Positions 7,200 through 15,350 of a stretch of DNA of 46,361 bases are shown piece after piece (the first letter of the stretch is position 1; each line of letters begins with the position of its first letter). The stretch covers positions 1 to 46,361 of the forward strand of contig JBKPRH010000126.1 in the NCBI GenBank assembly GCA_046765795.1, given 5' to 3'. The notes under the pieces are model-generated. The model was given only the letters and a program-made list of their open reading frames with translations. It did not search any database and was not told the DNA's origin. Source of the DNA: Gp6-AA40 sp046765795 (GTDB taxonomy: Bacteria; Acidobacteriota; Vicinamibacteria; Vicinamibacterales; UBA2999). A program made the position numbers and the translations under genes.

Positions 7200-9193
7200 T
7201 ACGTCATCGAGTAGTCGCGCTGTGTGCGTGCGTACTCGACGAAATAGTCCAGCGACTGCACGTTGGCCATCGCTGCACGATTGGCCGCCTTCTCCGGCGG
7301 CACACCCATCAGAATGCGACGCACCGGCACTTCCATCTTCTTGCCGGTGAGCGTGTAGGGAATCGCCTGGACCTGGAAGATCTTGTCGGGCACATGACGC
7401 GGCGAGTACTCGCGCCGAATCTGTGCACGGATTTGATCGGCAATCCCCTCGTCCAGCGGTACGTCGTTTTTCGTTTTCACGAACAGCGGCATAAAGAACT
7501 TACCGCCCGGCAGATCCAGATTGACGATCAACGAGTCTTCGACGGCCGGCACGCCCAGCAGCGAGCGATAGACCTCCGCAGTCCCGATGCGGACGCCATG
7601 GCGATTGAGCGTCGCATCCGAGCGGCCGAGGACGAAACATCCGCCGCGCGCGTTGATGCGGAAGAAATCACCATGTCGCCACACGCCGGCGTACAGATCA
7701 AAGTACGACTCGCGATAGCGGCTACCGTCGGTATCGCCCCAGAAACCGACGGGCATCGACGGCATCGGTTGCGTCAGCACGAGCTCGCCTACTTGATCGA
7801 CAACCGATCGTCCCTGCTCGTCGTAGGCAAACACCGCGACGCCCAGCTGCCGCGCCTGAATCTCGCCCGCGTAGATCGGCAGATTGACGACGCCACCCAC
7901 GAGGCCTGTGCAGATGTCGGTGCCGCCACTCCCCGAGTGCGCCCACAGGTCCTTCTTCACGTTTTCGAAGAACCAGGCCTGACATTCAGCCGTGACCGGT
8001 GAGCCCGCGAGCACGATCGTCTCGAGCTTCTCGAGCGCGAAACGCTCCTTGGGTACAATGCCGGCTTTCTCCAGGATGCTCTGATAGCTGGGACTCGCAC
8101 CGAACAGATGCGAACCCGTATCGTCGGCGAGCTTCCACAACAAATCCGGCGTCGGCCACGCCGGGTTGCCGTCGTAAAGCACTGGGACGACGTCCACGAG
8201 CAGACTGCTCGCCAGGAAGTTCCACATCATCCAGCCGGTACTGGTGAAGAAGAACATGCGCTGCCGGGGATGCATGTCCATGTGGAAATGAAACAGCTTC
8301 AACTGCTCGATGGTGATGCCGCCGTGACAATGAATGATCGGCTTAGGAAGGCCGGTCGTTCCTGACGAGAACAGAATCCACAGCGGGTGCGCAAACGGGA
8401 CCTGCTCGAATTGAAACCCGTCGCGGCCTGGGTCGCGACCAGCGAGCACGTCCGACCAGAGCAACGCACCTGGCACAATCGGCGTCCGATCCGCCGGGTC
8501 CAGATAGGGCACGTGGATCACGTGCGAGAGTGTCGGCAGTCGTCTGATGATCTCGCGGATATCGCCGCGCCGATCGAACGCCTTCCCGCCGTAGCTGTAG
8601 CCATCGACGCAGAAGATCAGCTTGGGCGCGAGCTGCGAATATCGATCGAGGACGCCACGCGTGCCGAAGTCCGGACCACAACTCGACCACACGGCACCGA
8701 TACTGGCCGTGGCGAGCATCGCGATGATCGCTTCAGGCGTGTTCGGCAGATAGGCGACGACGCGATCGCCCGGTACGATGCCGAGGGCGCGCATGTGCGT
8801 CGCGAGAATGCGAACGTTGCGCGCCAACTCGGTCCACGACATGGCCGTGAGCGGTCGCCCCTCGGACAGATAGAGCAACGCGTCTTCGCTGGGACGCTCG
8901 TGCCGGAGCGCATGGTGGGCGTAGTTCAGGGTCGCTCCCGGAAACCACTCCGCGCCGGGCATCGTCCGCTTGCCGAGCACGCGCGTCGAGGGCGTCGAGA
9001 ACTCGATGCCGCAGAACTCCGCGATCGAACACCAGAACGCGTCGAGGTCAGAAACCGACCAGCGCCACAGCGCTGCGTAGTCGTCGAAGTGCTGGCCACG
9101 GTCAGCGAGCCAGCGAAGGTAGCGCGTCAGATGCGATCGCCCGAGGCGCGCCGGTGGCGGAGTCCAGAGCAGGGTGCCTTCTTCGACCTTCAT
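7199..9193 (-). CDS. Acetoacetate-CoA ligase (acetoacetyl-CoA synthetase)
   Basis: A cytoplasmic ANL-superfamily enzyme of 664 residues from the chosen ATG at 9193, which matches the usual family length. A longer open frame exists upstream but would run into the divergent nfeD start. Features: an N-terminal ACAS segment with WFPGATLNYAHHALRH, the AMP-binding P-loop FSSGTTGLPKPIIHCHGG, YGTGWMMW-like core (FFTSTGWMMWNFL), GSGGTDICTG in place of the acetyl-CoA synthetase motif, and the acyl-adenylate lysine region GKKMEVPVRRI near the C-terminus. It activates acetoacetate with ATP and CoA, linking ketone-body or polyhydroxybutyrate breakdown to acetyl-CoA. FFTSTGWMMWNFL together with GSGGTDIC is characteristic of the acetoacetyl branch rather than acetyl- or propionyl-CoA synthetase. 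It is divergent from nfeD. Confidence 0.93.
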   Translation of the reverse strand: MKVEEGTLLWTPPPARLGRSHLTRYLRWLADRGQHFDDYAALWRWSVSDLDAFWCSIAEFCGIEFSTPSTRVLGKRTMPGAEWFPGATLNYAHHALRHERPSEDALLYLSEGRPLTAMSWTELARNVRILATHMRALGIVPGDRVVAYLPNTPEAIIAMLATASIGAVWSSCGPDFGTRGVLDRYSQLAPKLIFCVDGYSYGGKAFDRRGDIREIIRRLPTLSHVIHVPYLDPADRTPIVPGALLWSDVLAGRDPGRDGFQFEQVPFAHPLWILFSSGTTGLPKPIIHCHGGITIEQLKLFHFHMDMHPRQRMFFFTSTGWMMWNFLASSLLVDVVPVLYDGNPAWPTPDLLWKLADDTGSHLFGASPSYQSILEKAGIVPKERFALEKLETIVLAGSPVTAECQAWFFENVKKDLWAHSGSGGTDICTGLVGGVVNLPIYAGEIQARQLGVAVFAYDEQGRSVVDQVGELVLTQPMPSMPVGFWGDTDGSRYRESYFDLYAGVWRHGDFFRINARGGCFVLGRSDATLNRHGVRIGTAEVYRSLLGVPAVEDSLIVNLDLPGGKFFMPLFVKTKNDVPLDEGIADQIRAQIRREYSPRHVPDKIFQVQAIPYTLTGKKMEVPVRRILMGVPPEKAANRAAMANVQSLDYFVEYARTQRDYSMT

Positions 9194-9285
9194 TCGGAAA
9201 CAGTGATTGTAATGTGACGCAGGCCGCACGCCTCCTTTTGACTTTATTTTGCGCCAATGCGGGGGGGGCACACTGTCGATAGAAT

Positions 9286-10617
9286 GTGCGCATGGCGCGG
9301 ATTTCGGTCGCCATGCTCGTCGGTTTCTGCGTATGGCCGGCGTTGCCGCTCGCTCAGTCGCCGCACGCCTCGACGAAAACACCGACCGCAGTCGTTGCCG
9401 AATTCGACGGCATCATCCATCCGATCGCCACCGAGTACATCGACGAGGCGATTACCCAGTCCGACATGTCCGGCGCCGATGTCGTGGTGATCGTGCTGCG
9501 CACGCCGGGAGGCCTGCTCGACTCGACCCGCGACATCGTCTCGCGCATGCTCATGTCCCGCGCGCCGGTTGTCGTCTTCGTCGGCCCTTCAGGTGCTCGC
9601 GCTGCGTCGGCTGGTTTCATTTTGACCATCGCCGCCGATGTGGCGGTCATGGCACCCGGCACCCATATCGGCGCGGCACATCCCGTGTCTGGCACCGGGC
9701 AACCTACCGACACGGTCGAAGCGACGAAAGCGGCTGAGGACGTGGCGGCGTACGTGCGATCGCTGGCCGATACACGAAAGCGGAACATCGAACTTGCCGC
9801 AGAAGCGGTGATGAAGAGCCGCGCCTTTACCGACACCGAGGCCGTCAACGCCTCGCCACCGCTGATTGATTTCGTCGCGCAGGACGTCGCCGAACTGTTG
9901 CGAACGCTCGATGGACGAACGGTTCGACGATTCAACGGCAGCACGACCGTCGTTCATACCGCTAACGCGGTCGTGCACACGATGGAGATGAGTCAGCGTC
10001 AGCGATTCCTGAGCGCTATCGCAAATCCTCAGATAGCCTACCTCCTGCTGACGCTCGGGATCCTCGGTCTGACAGTGGAGTTCTGGTCTCCAGGTGCCAT
10101 TGCACCGGGTGTTTTCGGTGGTCTGTGCCTATTGCTCGCGTTCTTCGCCCTGCAGATCCTGCCGGTGAACATCACCGGCGTGCTGCTGATGGTGTTCGGT
10201 GTGGCGCTGCTCATCCTCGAGATAAAAGTTCCGAGTTTTGGCGCGCTGGGGATCGGCGGAACGATCAGCCTCGTGATCGGCTCGGTGATGATGACCAGGA
10301 CGGTGCCCGGCGTCGGCGTGCCGCTGCGCTTCGTCGTCCCCGTCGCCGTATCGCTCGCCGGCATTCTGCTGTTCCTCGGACGACTCGCGATACGCGCACA
10401 CCGCCAACTCCCGACGACGGGGATCGACGGGCTGATCGGACTGCAGGGACGCGCCCGCACGGCGCTATTACCGGATAGCGACGGACAGATCGATGTGCGC
10501 GGCGAGATTTGGAGAGCACGGAGCGACGTGGCGCTTGATGCAGGGGACTCGGTCAGAGTCACAGCGGTTCACGGGCTGACCTTGTCGGTAGAACCAGCCA
10601 AGGACTCTGCCCCTTGA
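9286..10617 (+). CDS. nfeD: NfeD-type membrane-bound serine protease
   Basis: A 443-residue long-form NfeD. A signal peptide (about 1-23) is followed by a ClpP-class protease domain with the Ser/Lys dyad placed at Ser108 (GARAASAGFI) and Lys148 (EATKAAEDVAAY), 40 residues apart as in characterised archaeal homologues. Then come four to five membrane helices (about 258-360, starting ANPQIAYLLLTLGILGLTVEFWSPG) and a C-terminal OB-fold domain (GLIGLQGRARTALLPDSDGQIDVRGEIWRA). NfeD proteases cleave stomatin-like proteins in membrane quality control, and the next gene is a slipin. The first codon is GTG; an ATG two codons later (9292) is equally possible because no ribosome site is evident. A long inverted repeat spans the stop codon. 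Confidence 0.94.
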   Translation: MRMARISVAMLVGFCVWPALPLAQSPHASTKTPTAVVAEFDGIIHPIATEYIDEAITQSDMSGADVVVIVLRTPGGLLDSTRDIVSRMLMSRAPVVVFVGPSGARAASAGFILTIAADVAVMAPGTHIGAAHPVSGTGQPTDTVEATKAAEDVAAYVRSLADTRKRNIELAAEAVMKSRAFTDTEAVNASPPLIDFVAQDVAELLRTLDGRTVRRFNGSTTVVHTANAVVHTMEMSQRQRFLSAIANPQIAYLLLTLGILGLTVEFWSPGAIAPGVFGGLCLLLAFFALQILPVNITGVLLMVFGVALLILEIKVPSFGALGIGGTISLVIGSVMMTRTVPGVGVPLRFVVPVAVSLAGILLFLGRLAIRAHRQLPTTGIDGLIGLQGRARTALLPDSDGQIDVRGEIWRARSDVALDAGDSVRVTAVHGLTLSVEPAKDSAP

Positions 10618-10643
10618 TGTCCCGGCAGAAACCTTGGCTGGTT
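10592..10643 (+). promoter_or_regulatory. Long inverted repeat across the nfeD stop codon
   Basis: aaccagccaagg at 10592-10603 pairs perfectly with ccttggctggtt at 10632-10643. Inside, tctgcc (10606-10611) pairs with ggcaga (10624-10629) after a two-base mismatch. This gives an 18-bp stem with one internal loop and a 12-base terminal loop that holds the TGA of nfeD. No T-tract follows, so it is more likely an intercistronic RNA structure (processing, stability, or partial attenuation of slipin expression) than a full terminator. Confidence 0.65.
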
Positions 10644-10656
10644 GACAGTATCTTTT

Positions 10657-10673
10657 GGCGCGCTCTGCGCGCC
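10657..10673 (+). promoter_or_regulatory. GC-rich hairpin just before the slipin ribosome site
   Basis: ggcgcgc-tct-gcgcgcc forms a 7-bp perfect stem with a three-base loop ending one base before the slipin Shine-Dalgarno sequence (aggag at 10675-10679). A T-run (tctttt) precedes rather than follows it on the plus strand, so it would read as a terminator only in the reverse direction. Confidence 0.45.
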
Positions 10674-10686
10674 TAGGAGCGAAGTG

Positions 10687-11445
10687 ATGGACGGATTCAC
10701 GTTGTCGCCAGTCCTCATCGTGTCGATGGTGGTGGCCTTGTACGTGCTCACCTCGATTCAGATCCTGGCGGAGTACGAGCGCGGGGTCATCTTCCGTCTT
10801 GGCAAGCTGCTGCCGCAGCCCAAGGGACCGGGAGTGGTCCTCGTCTTCAGACCTATCGATCGCATCGTCCGCATCAGCCTGCGCACCGTCGTCCACGATG
10901 TGCCGCCGCAGGACATCATCACGCGCGACAACGTCTCGGTGAAGGTGAATGCTGTCGTGTACTTCCGCGTCATCGATCCGCGTCGGGCCGTCGTGGAAGT
11001 CGAGAACTACATGTACGCGACGTCGCAGCTCGCGCAGACGACACTGCGCAGCGTCCTCGGACAGGCCGAACTCGACGATCTGCTGGCCGAGCGCGAACAT
11101 TTGAACCAGGAGCTTCAACAGATTCTCGACACGCAGACCGACCCCTGGGGCATCAAGGTGTCTGCGGTCGAAGTCAAGCACGTGGATCTGCCGCAGGACA
11201 TGCAGCGCGCGATGGCGCGGCAGGCTGAAGCCGAGCGCGAAAAGCGCGCGAAGATCATCCACGCCGAAGGCGAGCTGATCGCCTCCGAGAAGCTGTCGCA
11301 GGCGGCGGCCGTCCTCAGCCACGAACCCGGCGCGATGACCTTGCGCTATCTACAGACGCTCAACGAGATTGCCGCGGAGCAGAATTCGACAATCATCTTC
11401 CCGCTGCCCATTGACCTGATGTCGCTACTCCAGAAGCGTGCGTGA
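10687..11445 (+). CDS. Slipin / stomatin-like SPFH (band 7) protein
   Basis: A 252-residue SPFH protein. The ATG at 10687 is chosen because aggag lies seven bases upstream; the open frame extends 15 codons further without support. An N-terminal membrane helix (LSPVLIVSMVVALYVLTSI) is followed by the SPFH domain (EYERGVIFRLGKLL, PPQDIITRDNVSVKVNAVVYFRV, about residues 30-190), then a coiled-coil of AEAEREKRAKIIHAEGE type. The tail IFPLPIDLMSLL matches the hydrophobic C-terminal peptide that NfeD proteases cut in homologues. It forms an operon with nfeD, 69 bp upstream; together they are thought to organise membrane microdomains and handle membrane stress. The hairpins in the gap may lower its expression relative to nfeD. 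Confidence 0.95.
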   Translation: MDGFTLSPVLIVSMVVALYVLTSIQILAEYERGVIFRLGKLLPQPKGPGVVLVFRPIDRIVRISLRTVVHDVPPQDIITRDNVSVKVNAVVYFRVIDPRRAVVEVENYMYATSQLAQTTLRSVLGQAELDDLLAEREHLNQELQQILDTQTDPWGIKVSAVEVKHVDLPQDMQRAMARQAEAEREKRAKIIHAEGELIASEKLSQAAAVLSHEPGAMTLRYLQTLNEIAAEQNSTIIFPLPIDLMSLLQKRA

Positions 11446-11485
11446 GGCGATACCCGTATACTGGCGACGCGTACGAGGTGATTCG

Positions 11486-12766
11486 ATGATGCGGCTGGCC
11501 AGTCTACGACCGATCGTGTGGCTCTCGTTCAGTGCGGCATGCGCGTTCTTCCTCCCGATTGCAGGAGTCGCGCAGCAGACCGTTCCGTTTGAAAACGGCA
11601 ACCCGGTCGCACCGTCGGGATTCGAGCCACACGCGATCCCCGCAGAGCCCATCGAATACGACACGGCGGAGGTGATGCGCATACGCGTGGTGCCCGTGGC
11701 CCGTGGGCTCATAAACCCATGGAGCCTGACCTTCGTCCCGACTGGCGAAATGCTGGTCACTGAGAAGGAGGGGCGCCTGCGGATCATTCGCAACGGCGTG
11801 CTCGATCCGAAGCCGATCCCCGGCGCACCCTCTGTACGCGCTCAGGGTCGTTCGGGCCTGATGGACGTCGTGCTTCATCCACAGTTCGCGAGCAACCGGC
11901 TCGTCTACTTCTCGTATCTCAAACCTGTCGGCACCGAGCGACAGTCCGCGCTGACCGTCGCTCGCGGCCGCTTCGATGGAACCGCCATCACCGAGCTGAA
12001 AGACATCTTCAGCGCCGGGCCCGGCGTCAGTGGGCCATCGCGCCTCGCCTTCGGGCGTGACGGCAAGCTCTATATGACGACGCCGAGCGGCGGCAACGGC
12101 AGCAGTTCGCAGGATCCCAACAGCTATTCGGGCAAGATCCTTCGCCTCAACGACGATGGGACCGCGCCGGCGGACAATCCGTTTGCCGGACGCGCGGGCC
12201 ACAAGCCGGAGATCTACACCCTCGGGCACCGCAACTCGCTCGGGCTCGCTGTGCATCCGGTGACCGGTGAGTTGTGGCAGAACGAGATGGGACCGAACGG
12301 CGGCGACGAGATCAACATCCTCAAACCAGGTGCGAACTATGGCTGGCCCCTCGTCAGTCTCGGTCGTACCTACACGGGGCCGTGGCAGTCGCCGGTGTTT
12401 TCGAAGGAAGGGTTCGAATCACCGGTCGTGTATTGGATGCCGTCGATCTCCCTCTCTGGCCTGACGTTCTACACGGGAAGCAAGTTGCCGAAGTGGAAGG
12501 GCGACATCTTCGTCGGCGGACAGCGCACGGGTGAGATTCCTGGAACGGGACATCTCGAGCGCATCCTCGTCAACGAGAAGCTCGAAGAGCTACGACGCGA
12601 GTCGCTGCTGGTGCCGCTTGGAATGCGCATCCGCGACGTGAGGCAGGGACCAGACGAACTGCTCTATGTGATCGTCGATCACGATCAGAACGGTGGCATC
12701 CTTCGCATCGAGCCCTCGTCGATACAACAGAAGCCCACGACGTATCCGACGCGGCCGCCGCGCTGA
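11486..12766 (+). CDS. PQQ-dependent sugar dehydrogenase (Asd/GSDH-type beta-propeller)
   Basis: A 426-residue secreted protein. gaggtg at 11475-11480 precedes the ATG at 11486. A signal peptide ends near VAQQ (about residue 30). The propeller begins with VARGLINPWSLTFVPTGEMLVTEKEGRLRII. It contains LMDVVLHPQFASNRLVYFSY, SGKILRLNDDG and GHRNSLGLAVHPVTGELWQNEMGPNGGDEINIL-type blocks that define soluble aldose sugar dehydrogenases. These enzymes oxidise aldoses to lactones in the periplasm using PQQ and Ca2+. It follows slipin by 40 bp and precedes a carboxylesterase by 12 bp. No PQQ synthesis genes lie in the window. The exact sugar is unknown. Confidence 0.92.
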   Translation: MMRLASLRPIVWLSFSAACAFFLPIAGVAQQTVPFENGNPVAPSGFEPHAIPAEPIEYDTAEVMRIRVVPVARGLINPWSLTFVPTGEMLVTEKEGRLRIIRNGVLDPKPIPGAPSVRAQGRSGLMDVVLHPQFASNRLVYFSYLKPVGTERQSALTVARGRFDGTAITELKDIFSAGPGVSGPSRLAFGRDGKLYMTTPSGGNGSSSQDPNSYSGKILRLNDDGTAPADNPFAGRAGHKPEIYTLGHRNSLGLAVHPVTGELWQNEMGPNGGDEINILKPGANYGWPLVSLGRTYTGPWQSPVFSKEGFESPVVYWMPSISLSGLTFYTGSKLPKWKGDIFVGGQRTGEIPGTGHLERILVNEKLEELRRESLLVPLGMRIRDVRQGPDELLYVIVDHDQNGGILRIEPSSIQQKPTTYPTRPPR

Positions 12767-12778
12767 GACCCGCTGGGC

Positions 12779-14437
12779 ATGCACCGGCGCGACTTCCTTC
12801 ATCTGAGCGGCATGCCGCTCCTGGTGTCAGCGCTCTCAGCGTCGCGTGCGCGCGTCCAGAGTGCTCGACCCGACCCGGTCGTTGAGATCGCGACTGGCCG
12901 GCTTCGCGGCCGCGTACTCGACGGCGTCGTGACCTTCAAGGGAATCCGCTATGGCGCCTCGACCGGCGGCGCCAATCGACTCCAGCTTCCGGTGAAACCA
13001 CGCCCGTGGACCGGCCTCGTCGACGCGATCGACTTCGGCCCTCGTGCGTGGCAACCGTTGCGCGCAATGATCCCCGAGATCGGCGACGCATTAACCGGCA
13101 GCGGTCGGATGGACGAGGACTGCCTGCGTGTGAACGTGTGGACGCCCGCCGTCGATCGAGGCCGCCGGCCGGTGATGGTGTGGTTCCATGGCGGCGGGCA
13201 GCGGACGGGATCCGGCAATTCGATCTTCTATGACGGAACCGAGCTGGCCCGAAAGCACGACGTGGTCGTCGTCACGCTCACACATCGGCTCAACGCGCTC
13301 GGCTATCTATGGCTCGCGGGTTTGCCTGGAGTCAGCGAACGCTTCGCGCGAACGGCGAACCTTCCGCTCGCCGATCTGGTGCTTGCGCTCGAGTGGGTAC
13401 GCGACAATATCGCGCAGTTCGGCGGGAATCCGGGAAACGTTACGATCTTTGGTCAGTCTGGCGGCGGCGGCAAAGTCGCGATGCTCACTGCATTCCCGGG
13501 CGCGAAGGGCCTTTTCCATCGCGCGATCATCATGAGCACGCTCGCCGACACCGCTGTCACCGGTCTCGCGCCCGCGCGCGCGGTCGAGGCCGCCGAACTG
13601 CTCCTCGCGCGTCTCGGCGTGAAAGCATCGGAGGCCGAGCGACTGCTTCAAATGCCGGCCGAGCAGATTGTTGCGGCACTGACCGCGGGGGGCCGTGCCG
13701 GAGGGCAAGGCGGTCAGACGGCCGCCGGCGACATTTCTCTACGCTTCGTGCCGGTTGTGGACGGCCGTACGCTCCCCGCTCATCCCTTCGAGCCTTCCGC
13801 GTCCGACCTCTCGGCGACGATTCCGCTGATGGTGGGCTCGAACGAGTGCGAGGGCATTCCGTACGCCAACCCCGATGATCCGTACTGGACGAGGGAGCCG
13901 GCCAGCGTGACCGAGCTTCGCGCCGAGGTCAAGCGAATCGTTCCCGTGAACGATGCCGACGCCGATCGACTGATCGAGCTCTATCGGTCACATCGTCCAT
14001 CCGAATCGCTCGGCGACATTGCGGCGGTGATCGCAGGCGACGCGTCGGCGCTGCGACATGCCGGACACCTCATTGCTCAACGGAAGCATGCGCAAGGGAA
14101 AGCGCCGGTATTCCTGTATGCCTTCACGTGGCGATCGCCGGTCCGTCAGGGCAAGCTGCGCTCGATGCACTGCATGGAGTTGCCTTTCGTCTTCGATCAT
14201 CCGGATGCCGTCTCGTTCATGACCGGCAGCGGCACAGATCGTCATGCGCTGGCGACGGCGATGAGCAACGCGTGGGTTGCGTTCGCTCGCAACGGAAACC
14301 CGAACCACGCGGGCATTCCGTCATGGACTCCATACGAGCCGACGGCCTGGCCAACGATGGTGTTCGGCCCGCAGGTCGCGCTGCTCAACGACCCGCATGG
14401 TGAGGAGCGACGGGCGATAGAGTCCGTGAGGGCCTGA
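12779..14437 (+). CDS. Type B carboxylesterase, exported
   Basis: A 552-residue alpha/beta-hydrolase of the carboxylesterase type B family. The N-terminus MHRRDFLHLSGMPLLVSALSASRARVQ resembles a Tat signal, so it probably acts in the periplasm. The nucleophile is Ser227 in FGQSGGGGK; the oxyanion loop is WFHGGGQRTG (about 135-144); the acid is Glu356 or Glu358 in GSNECEG; and the His is His464 in RSMHCMELPFVF. It begins 12 bp after the PQQ sugar dehydrogenase, so co-transcription is likely. A deacylated sugar or aromatic ester as substrate would suit the neighbourhood, but this is inference. Confidence 0.93.
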   Translation: MHRRDFLHLSGMPLLVSALSASRARVQSARPDPVVEIATGRLRGRVLDGVVTFKGIRYGASTGGANRLQLPVKPRPWTGLVDAIDFGPRAWQPLRAMIPEIGDALTGSGRMDEDCLRVNVWTPAVDRGRRPVMVWFHGGGQRTGSGNSIFYDGTELARKHDVVVVTLTHRLNALGYLWLAGLPGVSERFARTANLPLADLVLALEWVRDNIAQFGGNPGNVTIFGQSGGGGKVAMLTAFPGAKGLFHRAIIMSTLADTAVTGLAPARAVEAAELLLARLGVKASEAERLLQMPAEQIVAALTAGGRAGGQGGQTAAGDISLRFVPVVDGRTLPAHPFEPSASDLSATIPLMVGSNECEGIPYANPDDPYWTREPASVTELRAEVKRIVPVNDADADRLIELYRSHRPSESLGDIAAVIAGDASALRHAGHLIAQRKHAQGKAPVFLYAFTWRSPVRQGKLRSMHCMELPFVFDHPDAVSFMTGSGTDRHALATAMSNAWVAFARNGNPNHAGIPSWTPYEPTAWPTMVFGPQVALLNDPHGEERRAIESVRA

Positions 14438-14459
14438 TTCCCGCCGATCGCGGAGGGCT

Positions 14460-14505
14460 CGGAGGGAACGGCCTGTAGACCAGCGGCGTCAGCGCGATCC
14501 CTCCG
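14460..14505. terminator. Inverted repeat between convergent genes
   Basis: cggaggga (14460-14467) pairs with tccctccg (14498-14505) over a 30-base loop in the gap between the esterase stop and the convergent TIGR03435 gene. The long loop and lack of a T-run make this only a weak candidate for a bidirectional terminator. Confidence 0.25.
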
Positions 14506-14519
14506 CCAACTCCGTTGCC

Positions 14520-15338
14520 TCAATTGGGCGTTGGCCTCTGGACCGAATCGATCACCAACACGGTGCCAGGAAGCTTGGTCTCCGTCAGCTTCAGACCTGC
14601 CTGATCGCCGAGGGCGGTGAAAAGCGACACGCCTGTGTCGCTCGGCACGATGCTGCCATCTGGTGACCGCTTGGGTGGATCCCAATGAAGTTGAAGATCG
14701 AAATTCCCGGTCAGTCCCGTACGGTCGACGATGCGCCGGCCGAGGAGACCGGACAGACCTGAAGCAATCTGACTGACTGGAACGCCTTCCAACACGATGG
14801 ATCCCGGTGACATCCGGAACCCGCACGCCGGTGGTCCATCGTCGGGCTTTGCCTTCGCGATGAGCGCCGCGCAATCGATCTTCGAGGGCGTGAGACGAGG
14901 ACCGAGCCGGCCATCGGATCGGCTCATCATCAGCGCGAGGCCCTGCGACTCCCGCGTTTCGATATGCGCCACCAGCGAGAATCGATCGCGGAGCAGCGCT
15001 TGCAGCATCTGCTGCACCAACGGCGAGCCGCGGTTCGGACCCTCGAGCGGCGGGAGTTCCTGCGTCGCCTTTGCGGTGATATCGAAGGGTTCGCTGGCCG
15101 CCCATCCAGGTGCGCCGATGATCTCGAAGTCCTGGATGCCGTAAGCGAGCTGAATCAATGACCGCAGCGGCGTGTTGATCGCGAGAAAACGTCCGCCCGG
15201 TTCGGTGTCCAGGCGGATCATCAGTTCGCCGGAGCGATTGGGTTTCACGGACGCGACGTCGAACGTCGCCCCCTGCTGCGCCGTGACGAGGCTCGACCAC
15301 ACTGCCACCGCGCACGCGATGGAAACCCCCGTTCTCAT
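14520..15338 (-). CDS. TIGR03435 family protein
   Basis: A 272-residue exported protein. Signal peptide MRTGVSIACAVAVWSSLVTAQ, then the family opening ATFDVASVKPNRSG, followed by GGRFLAINTPLRSLIQLAYG, GAPGWAASEPFDITAKA, LLRDRFSLVAHIETRE and a C-terminal LSGLLGRRIVDRTGLTGNFDLQLHWDP block with the VIDSVQRPTPN ending. All are hallmarks of this soil-associated, Acidobacteriota-expanded family of unknown biochemical role; copies often occur near M56-type peptidases and beta-lactamase regulators, neither of which is seen here. It starts 12 bp after the PQQ-cytochrome gene stop on the same strand, so the two may be co-transcribed. Confidence 0.95.
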   Translation of the reverse strand: MRTGVSIACAVAVWSSLVTAQQGATFDVASVKPNRSGELMIRLDTEPGGRFLAINTPLRSLIQLAYGIQDFEIIGAPGWAASEPFDITAKATQELPPLEGPNRGSPLVQQMLQALLRDRFSLVAHIETRESQGLALMMSRSDGRLGPRLTPSKIDCAALIAKAKPDDGPPACGFRMSPGSIVLEGVPVSQIASGLSGLLGRRIVDRTGLTGNFDLQLHWDPPKRSPDGSIVPSDTGVSLFTALGDQAGLKLTETKLPGTVLVIDSVQRPTPN

Positions 15339-15350
15339 ACCGACCTCCGG

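Noticed and set aside
8387..9217. 276-codon plus-strand frame opposite acetoacetyl-CoA synthetase
   Set aside because: It is antisense to conserved motifs of a certain gene and has the Arg/Asp/Gly-rich composition of a shadow frame.
9237..9285. TTGACT with a later TAGAAT upstream of nfeD as a sigma-70 promoter
   Set aside because: The two elements are 36 bp apart, far from the 16-18 bp needed.
9194..9382. 63-codon N-terminal extension of acetoacetyl-CoA synthetase
   Set aside because: It would overlap the divergent nfeD start and is basic, unstructured sequence. The family normally begins near MKVEEGTLLWTPP.
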